A DNA stretch of 64,000 nt from Owenweeksia sp963758205 (GTDB lineage: Bacteria; Bacteroidota; Bacteroidia; Flavobacteriales; Schleiferiaceae): positions 496,001 to 560,000 of the forward strand of contig CAVWUM010000006.1 in NCBI GenBank assembly GCA_963758205.1, given 5' to 3'. A model generated the notes under the pieces. The model was not told where the DNA came from. It saw only the letters and a program-made list of their open reading frames with translations, and ran no database searches. The first letter of the stretch is position 1. Every line of letters starts with the position of its first letter. Below, in pieces: positions 17,618-27,070 of the stretch. The translations under genes and the position numbers were made by a program.

Positions 17618-18375
17618 CACATAAGGGCATTAGTAATATTGATAAAGTCCTGAAGGGAAAGTTGTTCGGCCCGTTTATTAAAAAGATCACCGCTTGTAAC
17701 TTCTATAGGCAAGTTTACTGATTTGAGCGCATTGCGTAAAGTCTTTCTACGCTGGTTAAATGCGGTTTTCACCACCATTTTAAACTTTGCTTCATCACAA
17801 CCCAACTCACTATCAGATTTCCGCTTTAAGCGGATAACCCCTGAGCGCACCTTGGGCGGAGGATTGAACTCCTCAGGCTCTACCGTAAACAGATATTCGC
17901 CCTCATAAAATGCTGCGGTAAGCACACTTATTATCCCATAGGTTTTGCTGCCCGGGCCTGCCACAATGCGCTCGGCGACTTCCTTTTGAAACATTCCGAC
18001 TACCTCGGGCACCAGCTCTTTCTGTTCCAGTACTTTAAAAATTATCTGGCTGCTGATGTTGTATGGAAAATTGCCGGCTATAGCCACCTGTTTTCCAAAT
18101 TTATCCGACAGGCTCATCTGCAAAAAGTCAGCTTCCATAATATGATCAAAACGTAAACTGAAGTTGGCATGCAGGTATTCTACTGATTCGGTGTCAATCT
18201 CCACCACATAAAGATCCTCCTTACGCTGCTGCAAAAATTGAGTAAGCACACCCATTCCCGGACCTATCTCCACTACCGTATCATATCCCTCACCCGTAAG
18301 GGCATCAGAAATTTGAGCGGCTATGGCTTCATTTTTTAAAAAATGCTGTCCGAGATGTTTTTTGGGCTTTACCAT
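17617..18375 (-). CDS. rsmA: 16S rRNA dimethyladenosine transferase RsmA/KsgA
   Basis: 252 residues from the ATG at 18375, where the family start MVKPKKHLGQHFLKN begins; the longer open frame adds 29 residues without homology. SAM-binding VVEIGPGMGVLT is near residue 38 and the catalytic NFPYNISS motif near residue 108. It dimethylates A1518 and A1519 of 16S rRNA during 30S maturation. It is translationally coupled to mgtE downstream. Upstream bases on the minus strand contain TTTACTTTGC just before the start codon, a weak match to a Bacteroidota promoter. Confidence 0.95.
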   Translation of the reverse strand: MVKPKKHLGQHFLKNEAIAAQISDALTGEGYDTVVEIGPGMGVLTQFLQQRKEDLYVVEIDTESVEYLHANFSLRFDHIMEADFLQMSLSDKFGKQVAIAGNFPYNISSQIIFKVLEQKELVPEVVGMFQKEVAERIVAGPGSKTYGIISVLTAAFYEGEYLFTVEPEEFNPPPKVRSGVIRLKRKSDSELGCDEAKFKMVVKTAFNQRRKTLRNALKSVNLPIEVTSGDLFNKRAEQLSLQDFINITNALM

Positions 18376-18517
18376 GCTGCAAAGTAAAGTGTTTATGCCT
18401 ACTGTTTTTCTTTCAATCGGGGCGGTAATGGTGTTTATCTTATTTTTTCCGCACTTCATCACCTTACTTTACTCATCTGCTTCAATTTAGAGTATATTTC
18501 GGCCACACAAACAACTC

Positions 18518-20272
18518 ATGTACCGCTCAGCTCTCCTCAACATTACTTCGTATGGTGTACTACTCATTTTTATGGGATGCGCTATTTGCACTTCAGCCTT
18601 TGCACAGGTGGACTCTGTACTTTACGAAAAACTTGGCCGGGCTATCCGCAATAATCCGGAAAAGGCCGGTGTATTGCTTGAGCAACTAAAGGCACTTCCC
18701 AAAAAAAACACCTACACCTTACAGCAAATTGATGTGGCCGAAATAAAATTGCTTACTGCCCAGGGTGAGTATGACCGGGCTCTTAAGTTTTGCATCCACA
18801 GCCTGGACTCTTTGCAGGATACTATACCTCAAACCTTTGTAGAATATATTACATGCCTGGGCAACATTTATTACTACACACGGCAGCGTAAATCATCAAT
18901 TGAGTATTACCTGGCCGGGCTTCAATACATTGATAAACACAATTTGGGAAAGGCACGTGCAGCGCGGCTTCATAATAATATTGGGGCCATGTATGCTGAA
19001 GAACGAAAGTTTGATAAATCCGAATATCACCTGCGCAAAGCTATTGAGATATTGGAGCAAACAAGCAACGGACCTCCCTCCAGCCTGCCGTACCGGGTGC
19101 TTGGTACCAGCTATTGGATGCAGGGCCGATACGAAGAGTCAAGGCCAATTTTAAAAAATGCTATACGAAAAGCTGTGGCCCATGGCGACAGCCTAGAGAT
19201 ATCAGGGGCGTATATTTTTTATGGAGATCTGCTGCTAAAGCTGAATGATTTGGATAGTGTGGAATATTATTTTTTGAAGGGTCTGGAAGTGGTACGAGGA
19301 ACCGATAATCCCGATATGAAGCTGGAAGCCTTTACCCATCTCAAAAACCTTTACCCTTTGCTGGGAAGGTTCAGAGAGGCACATGCCTACGCTGATTCGG
19401 CCTATCTCCTTCAAAACCAAATGTACCGCAGTGAGCTGGCCGAGCAGATATCTCAAATGAAAATACGGTACGAAACGAATAAATTACAACAGGAAAATGA
19501 AACCCGTACAGCACAACTTGAGGCCGAAAAGGCCAAGAGCAGACTGAGGCTTTTTATGGTGATTGCATTAGTAATTATTCTGTTGATTATAGCCACCATT
19601 GCGTATATAATTGTAACCCAGCAAAGGCTAAAGAGACAGGCGGCCGAGCAAAACTCAATTATTAAGTTACAGGAGGAGCGCCTGAGAATCAGCCGCGAAT
19701 TGCACGATAATATTGGTGCGCAGATTACGGTAATTATATCTTCGTTGGATAACCTGGAATGGCAGGCCAAAAAGCAAACCCCCATTGACCATGATCAGAT
19801 TGAAAAGCTGAGCAGTTTTACACGGCAAACCATGCAAGAGCTTCGTGAAACAGTTTGGGCGATGAAAAAGGACAGTATAAGCGGTGCTGAGCTCGATGCT
19901 AAAATCAAGGATTATATAAGCAAGGTTGCGGATTTGTGCCCGGATATAAACCTTACCTATACCTGCCAGGACAAAGGGAGTTTTGAATTTGACCCAGCGC
20001 AGGGCATAAATCTTTACCGCATTATACAGGAAGCGGTGCAGAACGGTATTAAGCACGGTAACGCCACCTCAATTTCAGTAAGCACTTTTATGGATGGCGA
20101 AGTGCTTAAGGCCTGCATTGTTGATAATGGCAAAGGATTTAACCCCGAAACGGTTGAAAAAGGCAATGGCCTTTATAACATGGAAAACCGTGCACTACAA
20201 AGCCGCATCAATTACACGCTGCACAGCGAGGTAAACCAGGGAACTACGGTTATGCTGGAAGTAACAGGTTAG
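18518..20272 (+). CDS. TPR-containing sensor histidine kinase (HisKA_3/NarL class)
   Basis: 584 residues. It has a signal peptide (~1-30), a periplasmic tetratricopeptide domain (~30-310), one membrane helix (LFMVIALVIILLIIATIAYI, ~346-365), a short coiled linker, a HisKA_3 dimerisation helix with the phosphoacceptor in RISRELHDNIGAQ (~395-407), and an HATPase domain with NLYRIIQEAVQNGIKHG (N box, ~507) and DNGKGFNPETVEKGNGL (G boxes). Such kinases normally pair with a LuxR/NarL-type response regulator; none is nearby, so it is an orphan. A TATATTTC box at 18493-18500 lies before the start. Confidence 0.88.
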   Translation: MYRSALLNITSYGVLLIFMGCAICTSAFAQVDSVLYEKLGRAIRNNPEKAGVLLEQLKALPKKNTYTLQQIDVAEIKLLTAQGEYDRALKFCIHSLDSLQDTIPQTFVEYITCLGNIYYYTRQRKSSIEYYLAGLQYIDKHNLGKARAARLHNNIGAMYAEERKFDKSEYHLRKAIEILEQTSNGPPSSLPYRVLGTSYWMQGRYEESRPILKNAIRKAVAHGDSLEISGAYIFYGDLLLKLNDLDSVEYYFLKGLEVVRGTDNPDMKLEAFTHLKNLYPLLGRFREAHAYADSAYLLQNQMYRSELAEQISQMKIRYETNKLQQENETRTAQLEAEKAKSRLRLFMVIALVIILLIIATIAYIIVTQQRLKRQAAEQNSIIKLQEERLRISRELHDNIGAQITVIISSLDNLEWQAKKQTPIDHDQIEKLSSFTRQTMQELRETVWAMKKDSISGAELDAKIKDYISKVADLCPDINLTYTCQDKGSFEFDPAQGINLYRIIQEAVQNGIKHGNATSISVSTFMDGEVLKACIVDNGKGFNPETVEKGNGLYNMENRALQSRINYTLHSEVNQGTTVMLEVTG

Positions 20273-20279
20273 CGATGGG

Positions 20280-20320
20280 TTTGTGGTTTGTGGTTTGTGG
20301 TTTGTGGTTTGTGGTTTGTG
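20280..20320. repeat. Tandem heptanucleotide array TTTGTGG, about 5.9 copies
   Basis: The same unit as at 13678-13745 begins eight bases after the stop of the histidine kinase gene. It is followed at 20347-20380 by another short-word run (ACAACCTTAAAACCTTACAAC) that touches the end of the convergent oligopeptidase gene. Confidence 0.9.
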
Positions 20321-20375
20321 AAATTTCATCAACTTATCCCCCCTTCAAACTTTACAACCTTAAAACCTTACAACT

Positions 20376-22410
20376 TCACACCGTCTCCAACCCAGCTCTT
20401 CGTAGCAATGCTTTAGGATCTGGGTCTTTGCCTCTGAACTCTCTGTAAAGAGTGGCCGGATGGCGGGTACCGCCAGCAGCCAGTAATCCCCTGAACTTAC
20501 TCGACACCTCCGGATTAAAAATGCCCTTTTCGGAAAAATACTCAAAGGCATCCGCATCCAGTACCTCGGCCCACTTGTAGCTGTAATAGCCAGCCGAATA
20601 GCCTCCCTGAAAAATATGACTGAAACTGGTAGAGGTATTGTTGGTAGCAATTGGAGGTAGTAAATCGGTTTCCTCTAATACTGAGGCTTCGTATTGTGCC
20701 ACGTCTTTTACATCAGAAGGATTAGTGGCGTGCCAGGCAAGATCAAGCCGGGCAAGGCTTATTTGCCTTACTGTAGCATAGCCTTCCATAAACGTGGCGC
20801 TTTCTTTAAGTCGGGTTACCATTTCAGCCGGAATTTTTTCTCCGGTTTCATAATGCCTGGCGAATAAATCCAGACACTCTTTTTCGTAGCACCAATTTTC
20901 CATTACCTGTGAGGGCAGCTCCACAAAGTCCCAGAATACGCTGGTACCACTCAGGCTGGCATAATGTCCGTTGGCCAGGATGCCATGCAGCGCGTGGCCA
21001 AATTCATGGAAAAGTGTGGTAACCTCCTGGAAAGTTAGTAATGAAGGTTTGGTTTTAGTGGGCTTGGTAAAGTTGCACACTATACTAATATGCGGACGGA
21101 TATTCACACCGTTTAGTACCTTTGGGCTTCTGTAGCTGGTCATCCACGCACCGTTTCGTTTGCCAGCCCTCGGGAAGAAATCAGCATAAAAAACTGCCAG
21201 GTGTTCTCCGTTGCTATCCTTTACCTCATAGGTGGTAATCTCCTGGTTATATTTCGGGATGTCACCACGCTCTTTAAAGGATATACCGTAAAGGAGTTCG
21301 GCAACCTTAAAGGCCCCGCCAATTACATCCTCCAGTTTAAAATAGGGTTTCAGCTTATCATCATCTATTTTAAAGCGTTCCTGCTTCAATTTCTCGCTGT
21401 AGTAGCCGAAATCCCATTTTTGTAAAGTGTCAATACCATCGCGCTTTTTAGCGTAAGTGCAAAGTTCTTCAACCTCTTTTTTACCGAAAGGCCTGGCAGC
21501 CATCAAAAGGTCATCCAAAAAGGTTTTTACTTTTTCAGGGCGTTCAGCCATGCGTTCCTGCAACATATATTCAGCATGGTTTTCAAAACCCAAAAGTTGG
21601 GCGCGCTTGTAGCGCAGGGCGGCAATTTTCTTTACTATCTCTGTATTGTTGCGCTCATTATTCTTAAAAGCACGGCTACCAAATGCACGGCTCAGTTCCT
21701 CCCGTAGCTCTCGGTTATCAGCATACGTGATAAAAGGAATATAACTGGGGTATTGCAGTGTAAACACCCATTTGCCTTCGTATCCTTTTTCAGCTGCGGT
21801 TTCAGCGGCTGCCTCTTTAGCGGTATCCGGTAGTCCGGCTAAATCCTTTTCATCATCAATCACCAATTCATAGTCATTGGTTTCGGCCAATACATTTTCG
21901 CCAAACTGTAGAGACAATCCAGAGAGCTCACGATCTATTTCGCGTAATTCAGCTTTTTGGCTTTCGCCAAGATTGGCACCATTGCGGGTAAAGGCATTAT
22001 AGGTTTTAGTGAGTAGCATTTCCTGTTCTTCGCTCAACCCTTCAGTTCCTTTATCATAAACGGCATTTACTTTTTCAAAAAGCTTCTGGGTTAAGCATAA
22101 TGTCGTTACCATACTCCGTAAGCTTAGGCGAAAAGTCGCGGGCTATTTTCTGTATTTCGTCATTGGTTTCAGCGCTATTCAGGTTATAGAAGATCTCCGC
22201 AACGCGGGAAACAAGAGTACCTGCCTGCTCAAGCGCTTCTATGGTATTTTCAAAAGTTGGAGCAGCGCTATTGGCAATTATATCATCTACCTCCTGCTTG
22301 CCTTGCTTTATACCTTCTTCCAGAGCCGGTAAAAAGTGTTCCTCCTTTATCTCATTAAAGGGCGGAGTTTCAAAAACAGTATTAAATGGTTGAAGCAAAG
22401 GATTATTCAC
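20376..22410 (-). pseudogene. M3 family oligopeptidase (Dcp/OpdA type) interrupted by a +1 frameshift
   Basis: Two frames together make one M3 metallopeptidase of about 677 residues, the usual size. The N-terminal part (22410 down to about 22075) runs from MNNPLLQPFNTVFETPPF to EYGNDIMLNPEAF and stops. The rest runs in another frame from LTQKLFEKVNAVYDKG to the C-terminus at 20376 and contains the zinc site HEFGHALHG. The family expects DIMLN-QKLFEKV, obtained by deleting one C from the CCC at 22088-22090. The gene would cleave oligopeptides in the cytoplasm. It is either a sequencing error or a recent mutation. The start is a GTG at 22410, since an in-frame TAA lies just upstream. Confidence 0.85.
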
Positions 22411-22816
22411 GGAGTAACTTATTTATTGATTTTCAATTAAGGGGATAATCCCTCATTTTGTTTGGTTGGCAAATCTATACACCCTCAGTAAATTTTCATC
22501 TTTTTTAGGGAATAACCTGAATTCGATTCATAGTTTATGGTTCAGAACACCCGTGGTTAGTGGTTTTATCGAAGGGTACCTCAATAATAAAGACCTACTT
22601 GGAGAAGTATAATGTGTCTAAAAAGGTTAACCGCTATGCCTATTTATTAGACTTCAATATTCTGGGTTACTATCGCCCAGCTTGGCCCGCCATACTTTCA
22701 CTTAAGCGCTTTGTCTATTTAACTCTACCAAAATTTGAACCTATAAATATCTGTCGAAATCAGGTTTGTATCTTTTCTGTGAGTAATTTTAACCTTCAAA
22801 AGCTATTGGCACTTTG
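22411..22816. other. 406-base region with no recognisable gene
   Basis: This separates the divergent oligopeptidase and DinB-like genes. An 85-codon frame at 22560-22817 reads as random composition with no domain and is not supported. I see a tiny GGGATAATCCC-type inverted repeat near 22442-22453, and a TTTGTATCTTTTC stretch at about 22764-22776 that could be part of a promoter for the DinB-like gene. No RNA gene is evident. Confidence 0.4.
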
Positions 22817-23383
22817 ATGATACAATCTGAATACCTAAGTGATTTAAGACATAAAGCGCGAGAGGTTAGGAATGATGCCCAAAAGAGTTTTTACTTTTTA
22901 GAGGCTGAAGACTTACGCAGGAGGCCTGCTCCAAATAAATGGAGCATTATTGAGGTTTTTGCGCATATTAACATCGTACAGGCTTTTTACATTAAAAACC
23001 TTACTGAGGCCCTTAAGGATGCCGCTGATAGTGATGGCGATGAAACCCAGCTTACCTGGCTTGGCCAAAAGTTTATAAATGCCATGGCACCGCAGGAGGG
23101 CAGCATTAAGTGGAAGGTAAAAACCTTTAAAAAGATAGACCCGATTTATCGGGCCAAAAAGGGCATTGCCGTTAATGAAAACATTGTATTCAGGGACTTT
23201 ATCAATGACATTGAAGAGTTAGAGGAGCTGATCATAAAAGCTTACGATAAAGATCTTACCTCGGTTAAGGTACCCACCCTATTACCCTTCATCAAGCTGA
23301 ATATTGCAGATGCTCTTGGCTTTTGCCTGGCGCACACCGAGCGCCATGTGCTGCAGGCCAGAAAAATTTTAGGGGAGGAATAG
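22817..23383 (+). CDS. DinB-superfamily protein
   Basis: 188 residues from the ATG at 22817 (a TTG just before it is the alternative). The four-helix DinB/YfiT pattern is visible: KWSIIEVFAHINIVQAFY near residue 42, with a possible metal-site histidine, and LAHTERHVLQARKIL near the end, which supplies the two C-terminal histidines. Members bind a divalent metal and some are thiol transferases; the role of this one is unknown. It stands alone, followed by a terminator. Confidence 0.75.
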   Translation: MIQSEYLSDLRHKAREVRNDAQKSFYFLEAEDLRRRPAPNKWSIIEVFAHINIVQAFYIKNLTEALKDAADSDGDETQLTWLGQKFINAMAPQEGSIKWKVKTFKKIDPIYRAKKGIAVNENIVFRDFINDIEELEELIIKAYDKDLTSVKVPTLLPFIKLNIADALGFCLAHTERHVLQARKILGEE

Positions 23384-23396
23384 TCGCTGCTAAAAA

Positions 23397-23437
23397 AGCC
23401 CCTGAAGAATTTTAAAACCTTCAAGGGCTAGTCTTTT
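23397..23437 (+). terminator. Intrinsic terminator after the DinB-like gene
   Basis: AGCCCCTGAAG at 23397-23407 pairs with CTTCAAGGGCT at 23419-23429 with one mismatch, and CTTTTAT-type T residues follow. An A run precedes the stem, so it may also serve the convergent T9SS gene on the minus strand. Confidence 0.65.
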
Positions 23438-23460
23438 ATAAAGTTTTTAGCAGTCTTAGA

Positions 23461-24966
23461 TTATTCGCTCTCCACCAAAACCTTTTCGGTAAACACCTGC
23501 CCATCACTTTCCACCACTACTAAATACAAACCATTGAGGGCAGCAGGCAGCTTTAGCCGGTTTGCGGTTTGGTGTAGCTGCTGCTCAAACACCAATTGGC
23601 CGCTTAGGCTGTAAAGGCTCAGTCGAGCTTTACTTGTTTCTATTGGGAGAGAAATATTGAGAATACCGTTTGTAGGATTTGGATAAATGGATATGCCGGA
23701 TTTTTCAATGGAGTGTTCCTCTTCACCAATACCTAAGGTGCTGCAAATGGAGTTGGGGCCGTGGAGGTAATCGCCATCGAAATACATAAAATACACGGCA
23801 CTATCACCATTCAAAATCCCTGGACGTTCGGAGAATAATCCAAACAAGGTGTCATTAATTATAGAAAATTGGGTTGGAGGGTAAGTCAATTGGGGAATTG
23901 TTGGGGTTCCGCACCATTGATGGCCGTTCCATCCTGCTAAATATGGTATGGTAGCATCTCCAAACCTTGTAATTGTATCGATATAATCACTGTTGGCTTT
24001 ACAATATAAAATGTCATCGTGGATAAAAAAGCCTCCGGCAACATCACCCCATATTCCCCCTCCTACATTATGCCAACTTGAGCCATCCCATCTGGCAATC
24101 AAATCACCAGGGTCATCAGGATGAAACCTCTTTGAGAAATTACCGGCAAGGTATATTTCGCCTTTGTAAACAATAAAAGCACCTGCCTGCGACAAACTAC
24201 TGATACCCGTGCCAAAACCCTTCCAACGCTGACCATCCCATTTTATGAGACCATTGAATGGACTACCTAGTGGAGCTATACCATTGAGCATCAGAATATC
24301 ACCATTATCAAGAAAAGAAACCTGACCTAGATTGCCCATATCACCGGTATTTCCGATAGGGTGAACAATAGAGAAAGGATAATTCCAGGTAATTCCTCTA
24401 TCACCGCTCATATAAGTATATTCAATCACTTTTGGTGGAGCATAGTAAACCCCTCCGTAGACAATTATGCTATCTCCCTTGGTCGCAACTGAGGTTAGAG
24501 AAGTCCCAAGTGTCGGACTAATGGGATATATATCTTCGACCCATATACTATCATTATGGTATTTAATCAAACCCGTGGGAGGTAGCCAAACTGAGCGTTT
24601 TTGATCAAAAAGGCTCCAAAAGCTACCAAATACATATAAAGTATCCCCATACATGGCTATATCCGTAGCAAAACAACGCCTATTGAAGTAAAACGGGGGA
24701 GATACCCATTTGGCACCCTCCCTGTACCCAACAACTCTAAATAGGGAGTCTTGATCTAAGTATCCACCATAAATCCAATTACTCAATGGGCCATCATTTT
24801 TAAATCTAATCAAATAAGGATCGTTAGGGTCTAATTCCTGGAAAGAATTTATACCCTTATTAGACTCTACCCAGCCTTGTGCAATACTATTTTGGGTAAG
24901 TAGCATAAAGAGCAGTAAATGCAATGGGCTCTTATAGCTTAACCAGTTGTTGCGAGAATTCACCAT
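23461..24966 (-). CDS. T9SS type A cargo protein with kelch-like repeats
   Basis: 501 residues. A signal peptide (SPLHLLLFMLLTQNSIAQG) follows a short hydrophilic start. Repeats of the type WDGQRWKGFGTGI, WDGSSWHNVGGGI and WNGHQWCGTPTI recur through residues ~255-370 and suggest a beta-propeller. The sorting tail starts ISIYPNPTNGILNISLP near residue 424 and ends EKVLVE. The start at 24966 lies 35 bases inside the end of the upstream T9SS gene, so the pair is probably cotranscribed. Its ligand and function are unknown. Confidence 0.82.
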   Translation of the reverse strand: MVNSRNNWLSYKSPLHLLLFMLLTQNSIAQGWVESNKGINSFQELDPNDPYLIRFKNDGPLSNWIYGGYLDQDSLFRVVGYREGAKWVSPPFYFNRRCFATDIAMYGDTLYVFGSFWSLFDQKRSVWLPPTGLIKYHNDSIWVEDIYPISPTLGTSLTSVATKGDSIIVYGGVYYAPPKVIEYTYMSGDRGITWNYPFSIVHPIGNTGDMGNLGQVSFLDNGDILMLNGIAPLGSPFNGLIKWDGQRWKGFGTGISSLSQAGAFIVYKGEIYLAGNFSKRFHPDDPGDLIARWDGSSWHNVGGGIWGDVAGGFFIHDDILYCKANSDYIDTITRFGDATIPYLAGWNGHQWCGTPTIPQLTYPPTQFSIINDTLFGLFSERPGILNGDSAVYFMYFDGDYLHGPNSICSTLGIGEEEHSIEKSGISIYPNPTNGILNISLPIETSKARLSLYSLSGQLVFEQQLHQTANRLKLPAALNGLYLVVVESDGQVFTEKVLVESE

Positions 24967-27070
24967 TTATTTCAATTAAGTATATACCAGAGGCCAACTG
25001 ACCAACGCTTAAAGTTACCCTTGCTTTGGAGTTGTTTGCATAGCTTTTACTCAGTAAAACCCGTCCACTAAGATCAATTAGGCTTACATCTCTGATTTTT
25101 TTGCCGTCTGCGAGTTGAATAGTTATTTCACTAGTGGTAGGATTTGGGAAGATATTGAAGGATTTATTGTCCTTGAATTCTTCAATAGAAACTGGATTAG
25201 TTACCTCAGTTACTCTGTATCTTGTAATGAGGACATCTGTTGTACTCTGGTTTATTTTGTCGTGATTTACTGGTTCAAAATACGATGATTTATGTCTGAC
25301 AACAGGAAAGAATTCAGGGTTGGATGAAAAGGTTCCAGTTAAAGAATATCCTGTCCCTATTACCGACAAGTAGGTTTCTCCATTTAGTTCGTAAGATTGA
25401 ATGCCCGCTAAATAGTCTCTACCTAAATTGTTTCCATCATCATCATCTCCTTCATCCCCCCAAATTGTGCCCCAAGAGAATGCTGTTGTGTTGAAAACAT
25501 CATTACCAAATGCCGCAACATAAAGATCCTCTACCATAGAATTCCCGTCTATTGTATTTTCTGTGAAAAAACCCGTTTTAGTTTTTGTTTCAACAGGAGA
25601 ATCTCTTATGGTCCCGCCCATAAATAATGTTGCATTTGTGGGGTGTAATTGAGCCCTAGGTTCAAAATAACTTAAACTTCCTTTGCCTAAAATACTATTA
25701 CCATAGAATGAATTTAGAGAAGGCCCAGGTCTGGCTACAGGTCCAGACCATGCGTTTTTCTGATTTCCAGATAATCCGAAGTACGTATCCCAGAGGATTT
25801 GGTCATCCTCAATTTCAACCAGAAAAGCGTCACCAGTGGTACTTTGATATTGATTTCTAACTAAAAACTGCGGGGCAATTGTTGGACCAGTCAATAAAGC
25901 ATCATTGCCATCAGAATCAAGTCCGAGAAAAAAACCACCATAACCCATACCAGGACCATAACTAGGTATACGCACTACTTTACAGAAATACTCCTTATTC
26001 GTCCAACTTGAATTAGCATGGTTTAAATTACTAGCAAATACAGCCGTTGAAGCAGGTCGATCTATGTCATATCCAATTCGAGCTCCTGTTAATCCCTTAC
26101 CACACCATGAAAGGTGGTTATCTTGAGCAATAATATCATAAATGGCCACATAAGGATTTGCGCCACCACCTGTAATAAAAGACGAATATGCAAGCTGAAA
26201 TTGAAATGAACTAATTGGATTTAAATCAATAACCGAAACAAAGGCGCTGTTTGATGTTCCTGCAGTGGGGTTGGTGTTCGTAAAAAATGAATTGTCAGCC
26301 GGATTATACAATGGGAATTTATGACCCGTCTGTGCAAGTCTTGACCCATTAGTTTGATTTCCATCGCTTTTTGTGCTTCCGGCAAAATATAGAAGACCAT
26401 CATCTGATATATCCGCGCAAAAAACCTCATCAAAATCATCTCCACCAAAAGGTGTTTTCATAACCAATACTCCATCTGATCTGAAGATACCAAACCACAA
26501 TTCTCGCGAGGTAGAAGCTATAGTACTGTTGGTTTGTTGATATGTTGTGGCAGCATTAATCTGAGATATTTTTATCTCAGGAGAAAGCAAACCGATGTAC
26601 TCTCCGAGAACATGTATTTCATCACCGGCAAATCCCGCCAGACTGTTATAAGTATCAACTGTCTTTATGGATACATTTGGTGTTGTCATTAAAGTTCCTT
26701 TGCTTGAGGATACAAATGTATTCCATCTGTTTTCTCCGCGTTGATTAAAGAAAGTAATTAGGCCAGTACCGACTCTTTTGACTGATGGACTAAACGCGTT
26801 TCCTGGCTCTTTCTTCAAAGTAGATTGGTCTGCAAAGCCGGCTATTAACATATTACCATTTGCATCAATATCTAAATCATAGCATCCGTCATCGCCCTCT
26901 CCTCCCCAAAAAGTACTCCATTCCATATTCTCTATTGTGGCAGTGGTGTAGGTTACCCCTGCCCCCGCCTTTACCTGCACCACATAAGGATAGACCAATT
27001 CTCCCGTACAGGTTTTGTTCAACTTTAGGTTACCACTGGCAATTATATATTCAATACAATTGTCGTCCAC
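24932..27070 (-). CDS. C-terminal portion of an SBBP-like T9SS protein (downstream of frameshift)
   Basis: 712 residues of open frame. The beginning (IEYIIASGNLKLNKTCTGEL, then ENMEWSTFWGGEGDDGCYDLDI) is the junction seen in Bacteroidota proteins where a conserved N-terminal domain meets SBBP-like repeats (WSTYYGG...D). The rest alternates such repeats, ending in a sorting domain that starts FNIFPNPTTSEITIQLAD near residue 638. It has no signal peptide of its own, and its start codon is mid-domain, so it is very likely the 3' part of the gene beginning near 28898. The break lies at about 27078-27083. Confidence 0.75.
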   Translation of the reverse strand: MDDNCIEYIIASGNLKLNKTCTGELVYPYVVQVKAGAGVTYTTATIENMEWSTFWGGEGDDGCYDLDIDANGNMLIAGFADQSTLKKEPGNAFSPSVKRVGTGLITFFNQRGENRWNTFVSSSKGTLMTTPNVSIKTVDTYNSLAGFAGDEIHVLGEYIGLLSPEIKISQINAATTYQQTNSTIASTSRELWFGIFRSDGVLVMKTPFGGDDFDEVFCADISDDGLLYFAGSTKSDGNQTNGSRLAQTGHKFPLYNPADNSFFTNTNPTAGTSNSAFVSVIDLNPISSFQFQLAYSSFITGGGANPYVAIYDIIAQDNHLSWCGKGLTGARIGYDIDRPASTAVFASNLNHANSSWTNKEYFCKVVRIPSYGPGMGYGGFFLGLDSDGNDALLTGPTIAPQFLVRNQYQSTTGDAFLVEIEDDQILWDTYFGLSGNQKNAWSGPVARPGPSLNSFYGNSILGKGSLSYFEPRAQLHPTNATLFMGGTIRDSPVETKTKTGFFTENTIDGNSMVEDLYVAAFGNDVFNTTAFSWGTIWGDEGDDDDGNNLGRDYLAGIQSYELNGETYLSVIGTGYSLTGTFSSNPEFFPVVRHKSSYFEPVNHDKINQSTTDVLITRYRVTEVTNPVSIEEFKDNKSFNIFPNPTTSEITIQLADGKKIRDVSLIDLSGRVLLSKSYANNSKARVTLSVGQLASGIYLIEINGEFSQQLVKL

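Noticed and set aside
22560..22817. 85-codon plus-strand frame before the DinB-like gene
   Set aside because: Composition is random, no domain, no start context, and it ends at the next gene's start.
27051..27070. Programmed +1 frameshifting at the two CCC sites
   Set aside because: The zero-frame codon is CCA, not CCC, and moving one base to CAG gives poor pairing; no stop-codon context or pseudoknot is visible. An indel is simpler.
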